A program made the translations under genes and the position numbers. 5,292 nucleotides of DNA. It comes from an uncultured Rhodospirillaceae bacterium (lineage in GTDB: Bacteria; Pseudomonadota; Alphaproteobacteria; MPNO01). The notes below the pieces were generated by a model, which worked only from the letters and a program-made list of their open reading frames with translations, made no database searches and had not been told where the DNA came from. This document shows positions 1 through 5,051 of the stretch, in pieces (the stretch's first letter is position 1; the number at the start of each line of letters is the position of its first letter). The stretch lies in NCBI GenBank assembly GCA_937916005.1, contig CALGIA010000121.1, forward strand, positions 1 through 5,292. Direction: 5' to 3'.

Positions 1-782
1 ATCATGGTCTTGTCCAGAAGCTCGCGGTGGGCGCGGGTCAACTGGTTCCAGCGCTGCAAATTCATCACCACACCCGTCACGATCTGGGAAAAGCCCGGAT
101 CGATCCGGTATTTCAGCCGGTTGTCGCGAAAGGCCTGTTGCAAACCGACGCGGGGCCAGATGATGCCATCGGCCTTGCCGTCGCGCAGGGCGTCAATCGC
201 CGTGGGAAAGGCCGCGGACACCGGTTCCGCCCCCAGCGACGACACGAATTCCTGATAGATTTTGTCACCGGCTATCCGTGTATCGGCGAGATTGGGCAGA
301 TCGTCGGTCATGCGCGGCGCGTCCTTGAGATAAAGGTGCAGCCGCGCGCCGCTGTTCAGCATGCCCAGGAAACGGGATTTGGCGCGCGCCCGGTAAATCT
401 GGTCGATCAGCGCCATGCCGCCATTGGCGCGCAGTTCCTTGGCCTTGCTTTCGCTGGCGCTGATTGCGTTGGCTTCGGGCACCAGGCTTGCGTGGTTGAT
501 GGTCGGGCCAAACGACATGTCGATCCTGCCGTCGCGGACGGCGTCGAGCCCATGTGCGCCCCCATCCACAATTTCGATCCGGAACTTTTTTTTGCCCCGC
601 TCATTGACGTCATGGACAAAGGCCAGGAAGCCTCGCGTATAAGCGCTCGACGCCGGCAGGGCGGTTGCGGCGCGCAACGTGACGGTGGGGTCTGCCGCCC
701 CGGCCGGAGAAATTGAGGTCAGTGCGCCCAGGACGCAGATTGCGGCAAGCGCGGCCAACGCCGCGCGCGATATTGGTTTCAT
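1..782 (-). CDS. TRAP-type (DctP family) periplasmic solute-binding protein, C-terminus beyond window
   Basis: Reading leftward from the ATG at 782-780 the frame is open for 260 codons to the window edge, so the gene is cut by the window and not broken. Residues 1-30 form a signal peptide: MKPISR, a hydrophobic core at about 7-22, and an AGA-A cleavage region near 28-30. The mature part looks like a TRAP transporter receptor: TLRAAT at 35-40, a 'DG.IDMSFG' stretch near 84-92, then LPNLADTRIAG (162-172) with the conserved arginine (R169), LGAEPV (183-188), ALRDGKADGIIWP (198-210) and VVMNLQRWNQL (238-248). In this family the arginine binds the carboxylate of an organic acid, so the likely role is capture of a carboxylate or similar solute for a QM-type membrane permease. 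Family members are about 320-340 residues, so about 60-80 are missing; permease genes may lie further left. The ligand cannot be predicted. Family call is firm, exact subtype less so. Confidence 0.85.
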   Translation of the reverse strand, partial: MKPISRAALAALAAICVLGALTSISPAGAADPTVTLRAATALPASSAYTRGFLAFVHDVNERGKKKFRIEIVDGGAHGLDAVRDGRIDMSFGPTINHASLVPEANAISASESKAKELRANGGMALIDQIYRARAKSRFLGMLNSGARLHLYLKDAPRMTDDLPNLADTRIAGDKIYQEFVSSLGAEPVSAAFPTAIDALRDGKADGIIWPRVGLQQAFRDNRLKYRIDPGFSQIVTGVVMNLQRWNQLTRAHRELLDKTM

Positions 783-810
783 GTCATGGCCTGTTGATCA
801 TTCGGCCCTG

Positions 811-839
811 AATGTATGGGTTTGCCGGCGTTCCGCCAA
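811..839 (-). promoter_or_regulatory. Candidate sigma70-type promoter for the TRAP receptor gene
   Basis: On the minus strand TTGGCG (839-834, 4 of 6 to TTGACA) is followed after exactly 17 bases by TACATT (816-811, 4 of 6 to TATAAT). Transcription would start near 804, giving a leader of about 22 bases before the ATG at 782. The Shine-Dalgarno match there is weak (CAGG about 7 bases upstream). An 8-bp palindrome, AACCGGTT at 838-845, touches the -35 box. This is a consensus match by eye only. Confidence 0.4.
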
Positions 840-850
840 CCGGTTTCACT

Positions 851-881
851 TGTCCGACGGGATGGATTCCCGATGCCGACA
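851..881. repeat. Imperfect inverted repeat / hairpin in the divergent gap
   Basis: CGGGA (858-862) and TCCCG (868-872) form a perfect 5-bp stem around a 5-base loop. TGTC (851-854) and GACA (878-881) add an outer stem across an unequal internal loop. It lies between the receptor promoter and the VOC gene, so it could be an operator or a leader structure of the VOC-aminotransferase transcript. There is no U-run, so it does not look like a terminator. I see nothing else clear in 783-934 except the receptor promoter and the VOC ribosome binding site. Confidence 0.3.
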
Positions 882-920
882 GGAATAGACTGGTTTCGAC
901 ACGGCTAGGCGTCCCCGCGC

Positions 921-928
921 GAGGAGAG
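921..928 (+). promoter_or_regulatory. Ribosome binding site fixing the VOC start at 935
   Basis: GAGGAGAG ends 6 bases before the ATG at 935. The frame stays open upstream to 812, but the extra 41 codons run through intergenic-type sequence and lack VOC similarity. This site therefore decides the start at 935. Confidence 0.8.
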
Positions 929-934
929 ACTGAG

Positions 935-1378
935 ATGCAATTACACGATATCCATCACGTCGCGATCAAGACCCAGGATCTGGTAGCGACCGATCATTTC
1001 TATGACACTGTTCTCGGCATGGAAAAGGTCTTCCGGCCGGAATTCTCCTTTCCCGGAAGCTGGTTCAATATCGGCCGCACCATGGTTCACATCATGGGCG
1101 GGCATGCCGGGCTGGATAATGACGGAAACACGCCCCATGGCGGCGCGTCGGTCGATCATATCGCGCTGGAAGCCAACGGCTTCGATGAGTTCAAAAAGAA
1201 TTTCGAGGATCACGATATTCCGTGGCGTCAGTTTGCGATCCCGGAAGTCGGGCTCTGGCAGCTGTTCGCCAAGGACCCGAACGGGGTGCTGATCGAGCTC
1301 AACTTCACTGTCGCGAAGGAGCCGGAGGGGTCCGCCGGGCCGGGCAGCGATCAGAAATATCTGCCGGGTGAATTTTAG
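935..1378 (+). CDS. VOC superfamily metalloenzyme-like protein (glyoxalase/dioxygenase fold)
   Basis: This 147-residue protein has the two beta-alpha-beta-beta-beta halves of the vicinal oxygen chelate fold. Half one starts at IHHVAIKTQDL (6-16) with FYDTVLGMEKV (22-32). Half two starts at VDHIALEANG (73-82) and ends in DPNGVLIELNF (114-124). Candidate metal ligands are H8, H75 and E121, the usual two-His-one-Glu arrangement, so an active metal site is plausible. The tail after 125 is polar and rich in Gly, Pro and Glu, and probably flexible. The family includes glyoxalase I, fosfomycin-resistance thiol transferases, methylmalonyl-CoA epimerase and extradiol dioxygenases, and the sequence does not settle which. 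No signal peptide is seen, so it should be cytoplasmic. The aminotransferase begins six bases after its stop, suggesting one transcript and linked chemistry. Start chosen by the GAGGAGAG site; fold is sure, reaction unknown. Confidence 0.9.
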   Translation: MQLHDIHHVAIKTQDLVATDHFYDTVLGMEKVFRPEFSFPGSWFNIGRTMVHIMGGHAGLDNDGNTPHGGASVDHIALEANGFDEFKKNFEDHDIPWRQFAIPEVGLWQLFAKDPNGVLIELNFTVAKEPEGSAGPGSDQKYLPGEF

Positions 1379-1384
1379 ATCTCA

Positions 1385-2536
1385 ATGCGTATCCGTCCCG
1401 CTGTCGTCAATCTCGATCATTCCCTGATCCGGGAAATTTCCGACGCCCATATGGGGCGTGACAATCTGATCGCGCTGTGGTTCGGCGAACCCGACACGCC
1501 GACGCCGGATTTCATCAAGCAGGCGGCCATGCTGGCCCTGTATGACGATCATGTTTTCTATGCCCAGAACCGGGGCATTCCGCAATTGCGCCAGGCCCTA
1601 TCCACCTACGTCAGCGCGCTGCATCAGCGCCCCATCGGAATCGACCGCCTGACCGTGACCGGTTCGGGCATGAACGCGATCATGCTGGCGACCCAGGCGC
1701 TGATCGATCAGGGCGACAATATGGTCGTGGTCGGCCCGGTCTGGCCCAATTGCCGCGAGACGGTTCATGTGATGGGCGGCGAGACCAGGGTGATTTCCCT
1801 TCATGCCGATGAAAGCGGGCGCTGGTCGCTCGATCTGGATGAGCTTCTTGCGGCGTGCGATGACCGGACACGGGGAATATTCGTCAACTCGCCGGGCAAC
1901 CCGACCGGTTGGGTTATGCCGCGCGCGCAGCAGGAAGAATTGCTTATCGCCGCCCGTGAGCGTGGCGTTTTCATCGTCGCCGATGAAGTCTATGTCCGCC
2001 TCGCCTATGACATGGCGCACGCCCCGTCGTTTCTCGATATCGCCGATGACGACGATGCGTTGATCGTGATCAACAGCTTTTCCAAATCCTGGTCCATGAC
2101 CGGCTGGCGGCTTGGCTGGCTGACCCATTCGCCCGCTATGGGCGAGGTGTTCGCCAAGCTGAACGAGTTCAATATCGCCTCGCCGACCACCTTCGTGCAG
2201 CATGCCGGCGTGGTCGCCATCACCGAGGGAGAGGAATTTGTCCTCTCGCTGGTGGAAAACTACCGGCGCAACCGGGATTTGGTGTTCCAGCGCCTGGCCG
2301 CCATGAAGCGGGTCCGGCTGTCCCGCCCGGAAGCCGCGTTCTATGCGTTCTTCTCGGTCGACGGCATGACCGACAGCGTCGCTTTCGCCCATGATCTTAT
2401 CGAAAAAACCGGCGTCGGGCTGGCCCCCGGCCTTGCCTTCGGGCCGGAAGGCGAAGGCTGGATGCGGCTGTGCTTCGCCGCCGAAGCCGACACCCTGTCC
2501 CGCGCCATGGACCGGCTGGAGCCCGCGCTCAGCTAG
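1385..2536 (+). CDS. Class I/II PLP-dependent aminotransferase
   Basis: This 383-residue protein has the full fold-type I aminotransferase signature. LWFGEPDTPTPDFI (31-44) is the N-terminal substrate-loop motif. VTGSGMNAIM (91-100) binds the cofactor phosphate and W120 probably stacks on the ring. N172 (in SPGNPTG), D200 and Y203 (ADEVY) contact the pyridine ring. SFSKSWSMTGWR (231-242) holds the Schiff-base lysine K234 and the phosphate-binding R242. R361 (WMRLCFA) should hold the substrate carboxylate. All key residues are present, so it should move an amino group between an amino acid and a 2-oxo acid in the cytoplasm. The substrate is unknown; aspartate/aromatic-type or specialised amino acids are all possible. 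Length is normal (380-400). The ribosome site is poor, and the start lies six bases after the VOC stop, suggesting translational coupling. Its last 8 bases overlap the end of the transporter gene on the other strand. Confidence 0.93.
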   Translation: MRIRPAVVNLDHSLIREISDAHMGRDNLIALWFGEPDTPTPDFIKQAAMLALYDDHVFYAQNRGIPQLRQALSTYVSALHQRPIGIDRLTVTGSGMNAIMLATQALIDQGDNMVVVGPVWPNCRETVHVMGGETRVISLHADESGRWSLDLDELLAACDDRTRGIFVNSPGNPTGWVMPRAQQEELLIAARERGVFIVADEVYVRLAYDMAHAPSFLDIADDDDALIVINSFSKSWSMTGWRLGWLTHSPAMGEVFAKLNEFNIASPTTFVQHAGVVAITEGEEFVLSLVENYRRNRDLVFQRLAAMKRVRLSRPEAAFYAFFSVDGMTDSVAFAHDLIEKTGVGLAPGLAFGPEGEGWMRLCFAAEADTLSRAMDRLEPALS

Positions 2537-3449
2537 CCGGTACTGCCTGACGTTGCGGGCGGGTCGCCCAGATTGCGCCCAGGGTCACGGCGATGATGCC
2601 CGCGAAATCCGACCCGCTCGGGATTTCGCCGAGAACGGGGATCGCCAGCAGAGTGGCCAGCGCGGGAACCAGGCCGACGAACACGGCGGCAGTCGCGCCG
2701 CCAAGCAGTGCGACCGCGCGGTTGAAGGCGTAATACATCAGAATACCGGCCAGCAACCCCTGATAGGCTGCCTGAAACAACAGCTCGCCCCAGGGCGCAT
2801 CGGGAATGTTCGACCCGAAGATGAACGGGTAAACCGGCACGTAGATTATCATGGAGACCACGCTGACCACCGCCGTGGCGCGTAACGGCGCGATACCGCT
2901 CCGGCGCATGGCGATTGTATAGACCGACCACAGAATCGCCGCCGTGATGAACAGCCCGTGGCCAATCGCCTGCTGTCCGCCGCCGTTGATGATTTCGATG
3001 CCGCCGATCAGTCCCGACCCGGCGACGATCAGCAGCACGCCGCCGACCTGTCCGCGATGCAGTGTTTCGCCCAAAAACAGAATGCTCAACAACACTGTAA
3101 AAAGCGGGATGGTTCCCGGCTGGAGCGCGCCGGCGTGGGCAATCGGGGCGTAGTGCAGCCCGTAAACCGTCGCCAGCGCATAGGGAAAGCCCGCGCCGAT
3201 CACCAGCAGCGCGATAATGCGCCATGAAATCGGTTGCCGTGAATTTCCGCCGCGCATCAGCACCGGCAGCAGGATAACCCCTGCAACGCCGAAGCGCAGC
3301 GCAACCAGATCATGACCGGTCAATGTCTGGCCGATCCCCATGCGGGTGAAGACCAGCCATCCCGCCGCAACCAGCGCCGCTGTGAGTCCCCAGGCCGCGC
3401 CGGCCAGAAGCTTGTGGTCAATGGCCGGCGCGTCGGGCCGTCGTGTCAC
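2529..3449 (-). CDS. EamA/DMT-family inner-membrane transporter
   Basis: This 306-residue, strongly hydrophobic protein has two EamA repeats, about residues 15-150 and 163-297, with roughly ten membrane segments in all. Each repeat ends in the typical pattern: PGTIPLFTVLLSILFLGE (111-128) followed by GGVLLIVAGSGLI, and LVPALATLLAIPVLGE (260-275) followed by GIIAVTLGAIWA. Family members export or exchange small metabolites such as amino acids, nucleosides or organic acids; the substrate here is unknown. The start is GTG at 3449, six bases after the stop of the FAA-hydrolase gene, with no clear Shine-Dalgarno (CCCCC directly before it), so translation is probably coupled to that gene. The first membrane helix begins near residue 14, so a start much further in would damage it. 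The gene ends tail to tail with the aminotransferase, sharing 8 bases, with no terminator between them. Confidence 0.9.
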   Translation of the reverse strand: MTRRPDAPAIDHKLLAGAAWGLTAALVAAGWLVFTRMGIGQTLTGHDLVALRFGVAGVILLPVLMRGGNSRQPISWRIIALLVIGAGFPYALATVYGLHYAPIAHAGALQPGTIPLFTVLLSILFLGETLHRGQVGGVLLIVAGSGLIGGIEIINGGGQQAIGHGLFITAAILWSVYTIAMRRSGIAPLRATAVVSVVSMIIYVPVYPFIFGSNIPDAPWGELLFQAAYQGLLAGILMYYAFNRAVALLGGATAAVFVGLVPALATLLAIPVLGEIPSGSDFAGIIAVTLGAIWATRPQRQAVPAS

Positions 3450-3455
3450 GGGGGA

Positions 3456-4310
3456 TTAAGCTTCGTCGACAATGGTGTTCTTCAGGATGCCGATATCGGT
3501 CACTTCAACCTCGATCACGTCGCCGGGTTTCATGAAGACCTGCGGGTCGCGATAGAACCCGACGCCGCCCGTGGTGCCGGTGACGATCACGTCGCCCGGG
3601 TTGAGCGGGATGAAGGTCGAGCAATAGGCCATCAGCTGGGGCACGTTGAACAGCAGATCGTCGGTCGTGGCGCGCTGCATTTCCTCACCGTTGAGACGGG
3701 TGATCAGGGTGTGTGTATCGGGTGCGCCGCATTCATCCGGCGTGATCATCCAGGGGCCGAAAGATCCGGACCGGAAGAAATTCTTGCCGCCGCCGAACTG
3801 GCTGGTGTGGCGTTGCCAATCGCGGATCGAGCCGTCATTGAAGCAGGAATATCCGGCGATGTGGTTCAGCGACGCCGCTTCCGGGATATGACGTCCGCCG
3901 GGGCCGATGATCAGCGCCATCTCGCCCTCGAAATCGAAAATATGGGATATCTTGGGTCGAACCAAAGGCTGGTCATGGCCGACCTGGGCTTCCGGAAAGC
4001 GCATGAAGATCATCGGATGTTCGGGAATGGCGCGGCCGCCTTCTTCCACATGGGTGCGGTAATTCAGCCCGATGCAGATGATCTTGCCCGGGTTGGGAAT
4101 GACCGGCAGCAGCGTGACGTCATCCATCCGGCGGTCGGCGCTTTGGCCCGCCGCCGCGTCTGCGACCTCTGAGAGCGCGCCGGCTTCCAGCACCGACTTC
4201 AGGGTCGGATATTTGGCGCCGATGCGCGGGCCCATATCGACGATGCCCCCGTCGTCGAGGACGACCCCGTATGTTTCCGCGCCGTCATTCAGATATGTCG
4301 AGATTTTCAC
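3456..4310 (-). CDS. Fumarylacetoacetate (FAA) hydrolase family enzyme
   Basis: This 284-residue protein has a small N-terminal domain (1-72) and a complete FAH catalytic domain (74-282). Landmarks are IICIGLNYRTHVEE (77-90), DFEGEMALIIG (126-136), GYSCFNDGSIRDWQ (153-166), GGGKNFFRSGSFGPWMIT (173-190), LNGEEMQ (206-212) and NPGDVIVTGTTGGVGF (237-252). E128, E130 and D159 match the family's Mg/Mn ligands, and K176 sits at the conserved active-site lysine. Related enzymes hydrolyse, hydrate or decarboxylate 2-oxo or 3-oxo acid products of aromatic ring cleavage (2-hydroxypentadienoate hydratase, 2-oxohepta-3-ene-1,7-dioate hydratase, acylpyruvase); which applies here is open. It should be cytoplasmic. 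The start is GTG at 4310 with AGGGAGA 6 bases upstream. It leads a two-gene minus-strand unit with the EamA transporter and diverges from a VOC gene that precedes a second FAA-hydrolase family gene. Confidence 0.93.
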   Translation of the reverse strand: MKISTYLNDGAETYGVVLDDGGIVDMGPRIGAKYPTLKSVLEAGALSEVADAAAGQSADRRMDDVTLLPVIPNPGKIICIGLNYRTHVEEGGRAIPEHPMIFMRFPEAQVGHDQPLVRPKISHIFDFEGEMALIIGPGGRHIPEAASLNHIAGYSCFNDGSIRDWQRHTSQFGGGKNFFRSGSFGPWMITPDECGAPDTHTLITRLNGEEMQRATTDDLLFNVPQLMAYCSTFIPLNPGDVIVTGTTGGVGFYRDPQVFMKPGDVIEVEVTDIGILKNTIVDEA

Positions 4311-4316
4311 TGGTGG

Positions 4317-4323
4317 TCTCCCT
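4317..4323 (-). promoter_or_regulatory. Ribosome binding site for the GTG start of the FAA hydrolase gene
   Basis: On the minus strand AGGGAGA ends 6 bases before the GTG at 4310. It supports GTG as the true start; the protein then opens with MKISTY, which is typical of this family. Confidence 0.7.
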
Positions 4324-4336
4324 TGAATTCCGTGCT

Positions 4337-4391
4337 GGTTGGGCTGGTTTATGCCCGGTTTGCCCCGGTTTCGCGAGGGTTAATTGGGGTT
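4337..4391. repeat. Six GGTT units spaced about one helical turn
   Basis: GGTT occurs on the plus strand at 4337, 4346, 4357, 4367, 4378 and 4388, so the spacings are 9, 11, 10, 11 and 10 bases. Two neighbours extend to TGCCCGGTTT (4352-4361) and TGCCCCGGTTT (4361-4371). The array lies downstream of the candidate FAA-hydrolase promoter, so the minus-strand leader RNA would carry AACC repeats. It could be a phased protein-binding array or chance in GC-rich sequence. Confidence 0.5.
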
Positions 4392-4401
4392 GCCGGATGT
4401 C

Positions 4402-4431
4402 TTGTTGTCCCATGAAAATATGGGTTATCCT
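4402..4431 (+). promoter_or_regulatory. Candidate promoter for the VOC/second FAA-hydrolase unit
   Basis: TTGTTG (4402-4407) and TATCCT (4426-4431, 4 of 6 to consensus) are 18 bases apart. Transcription would start near 4438, with a leader of about 40 bases. The -35 match is modest (3 of 6). The CCCAT-N6-ATGGG inverted repeat sits in the spacer, where a repressor would block polymerase. Confidence 0.35.
4409..4424. repeat. Inverted repeat CCCAT-N6-ATGGG, operator-like
   Basis: The arms CCCAT (4409-4413) and ATGGG (4420-4424) are perfect reverse complements around GAAAAT. The repeat lies inside the plus-strand promoter spacer and covers the minus-strand -10 box, so one dimeric regulator bound here could control both directions. 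No regulator gene is in the window. Confidence 0.45.
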
Positions 4432-4443
4432 GTGACCTGTGAA
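4415..4443 (-). promoter_or_regulatory. Candidate promoter for the FAA hydrolase-EamA unit
   Basis: On the minus strand TTCACA (4443-4438, 5 of 6 to TTGACA) and TATTTT (4420-4415, 4 of 6 to TATAAT) are exactly 17 bases apart, the best promoter match in the window. The start would be near 4408, giving a long leader of about 97 bases that contains the AACC repeats. It overlaps the plus-strand candidate promoter. Confidence 0.45.
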
Positions 4444-4445
4444 GA

Positions 4446-4459
4446 TTGGCCCACGCCAA
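4446..4459. repeat. Inverted repeat TTGGC-N4-GCCAA
   Basis: Perfect 5-base arms flank CCAC. In the plus direction it would be a small hairpin in the leader, ending 3 bases before the Shine-Dalgarno of the VOC gene. In the minus direction it lies just upstream of the -35 box, where an activator could bind; it also fits the loose T-N11-A pattern of LysR-type sites. Either reading is speculative. Confidence 0.4.
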
Positions 4460-4462
4460 ACG

Positions 4463-4469
4463 AAAGGAA
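4463..4469 (+). promoter_or_regulatory. Ribosome binding site fixing the VOC start at 4478
   Basis: AAAGGAA ends 8 bases before the ATG at 4478. The frame is also open from a GTG at 4439, but that start has no ribosome site and lies about where transcription is predicted to begin. The ATG is therefore preferred. Confidence 0.75.
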
Positions 4470-4477
4470 ATGCCGTC

Positions 4478-5020
4478 ATGACCGGATTGCCCAAATTTGA
4501 AATCAGCCATATCGGAATTTATGTCTTCGATATGAAGAAAATGGTCGATTTCTATACCCGCGTTCTCGGATATACCGTGACCGACGGGGGCGCGTTTGGA
4601 AAGGGCGCCATGACGTTCATGTCCCGTGACGCCCGCGATCACCATCAGATCGCGCTCGGCACCGGCCGGCCGGAAGGCAGCCCGTCGACCATCAACCAGA
4701 TTTCGTTCCGTGTCGATGGTCTCCCGGCTTTGCGTCAGGCCCGTCAGAAACTGATCGATGAAGGCGTAACCAATCTCGACCCTGCCCATCACGGCAATGC
4801 CTGGTCAGTATATTTCCCGGACCCGGAAGGCAACCGGCTGGAATTTTTTACCGACACCCCCTGGTACGTGGCTCAGCCACGCCGCGAATTCCTGGATTTC
4901 GACCTGTCCGACGATGAAATCCATGCCCGGACCAAGGCCAGTATCGAAAATGACGAGAGCTATGCGAGTTTCGCGGACTGGCGTGACAAAATTTCGGCGG
5001 ACATGGAACCCGTCGGCTAA
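4478..5020 (+). CDS. Extradiol-dioxygenase-like VOC family protein
   Basis: This 180-residue protein has two VOC modules and a C-terminal extension. Module one runs from SHIGIYVFDMKKMVDFYTRV (10-29) to DHHQIALG (54-61). Module two runs from INQISFRVDGL (72-82) through HGNAWSVYFPDPEGNRLEFF (105-124) and is followed by TPWYVAQP (127-134). This pattern resembles small catechol-2,3-dioxygenase-like proteins, which use Fe(II) or another metal. H11 and E122 occupy ligand positions, but the usual second-module histidine is Q74 here; H55, H56 or H105 might compensate. It should be cytoplasmic. The gene following 31 bases later encodes an FAA-hydrolase family protein, consistent with ring cleavage followed by processing of the product, but glyoxalase-like or other VOC reactions remain possible. 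Residues 135-180 are charged and helical-looking. Fold is sure, reaction not. Confidence 0.9.
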   Translation: MTGLPKFEISHIGIYVFDMKKMVDFYTRVLGYTVTDGGAFGKGAMTFMSRDARDHHQIALGTGRPEGSPSTINQISFRVDGLPALRQARQKLIDEGVTNLDPAHHGNAWSVYFPDPEGNRLEFFTDTPWYVAQPRREFLDFDLSDDEIHARTKASIENDESYASFADWRDKISADMEPVG

Positions 5021-5043
5021 ACCAACATCATAATCCGAAAGGC

Positions 5044-5047
5044 GGAG
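5044..5047 (+). promoter_or_regulatory. Ribosome binding site for the second FAA hydrolase gene
   Basis: GGAG lies 4 bases before the ATG at 5052, with AAAGG (5038-5042) at 9 bases as the better-spaced alternative. It supports the start at 5052 over the internal ATG at 5070. The 31-base gap after the VOC stop holds no promoter or terminator, so the two genes are probably cotranscribed. Confidence 0.6.
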
Positions 5048-5051
5048 ACAC

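Noticed and set aside
27..716. Open frame of 229 codons on the plus strand
   Set aside because: It is antisense to the TRAP receptor gene, whose translation has a signal peptide and family motifs. The plus-strand product is rich in Arg, Gly and His with no recognisable domain.
779..787. Two-codon reading frame (ATG ACA TGA) overlapping the receptor start
   Set aside because: Too short to claim as a coupling leader; probably chance.
843..891. Plus-strand promoter using TTGTCC (850-855) and TAGACT (886-891)
   Set aside because: The spacing is 30 bases, far from the usual 16-18, and no better pair was found.
812..934. N-terminal extension of the first VOC protein
   Set aside because: The start at 935 has a strong, well-placed Shine-Dalgarno and begins right at the first VOC strand; the extension has no ribosome site and runs through the intergenic region.
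1598..2392. Open frame of 264 codons on the minus strand
   Set aside because: It is a shadow inside the aminotransferase gene, which has every catalytic motif. Its composition is that of antisense GC-rich coding DNA.
2533..3225. Open frame of 230 codons on the minus strand in another frame of the transporter gene
   Set aside because: The product is Arg-rich and not hydrophobic, while the neighbouring frame gives a full ten-helix EamA transporter.
3312..4172. Open frame of 286 codons on the plus strand
   Set aside because: It is antisense to the FAA hydrolase and the start of the EamA gene, both well supported, and has no family motif of its own.
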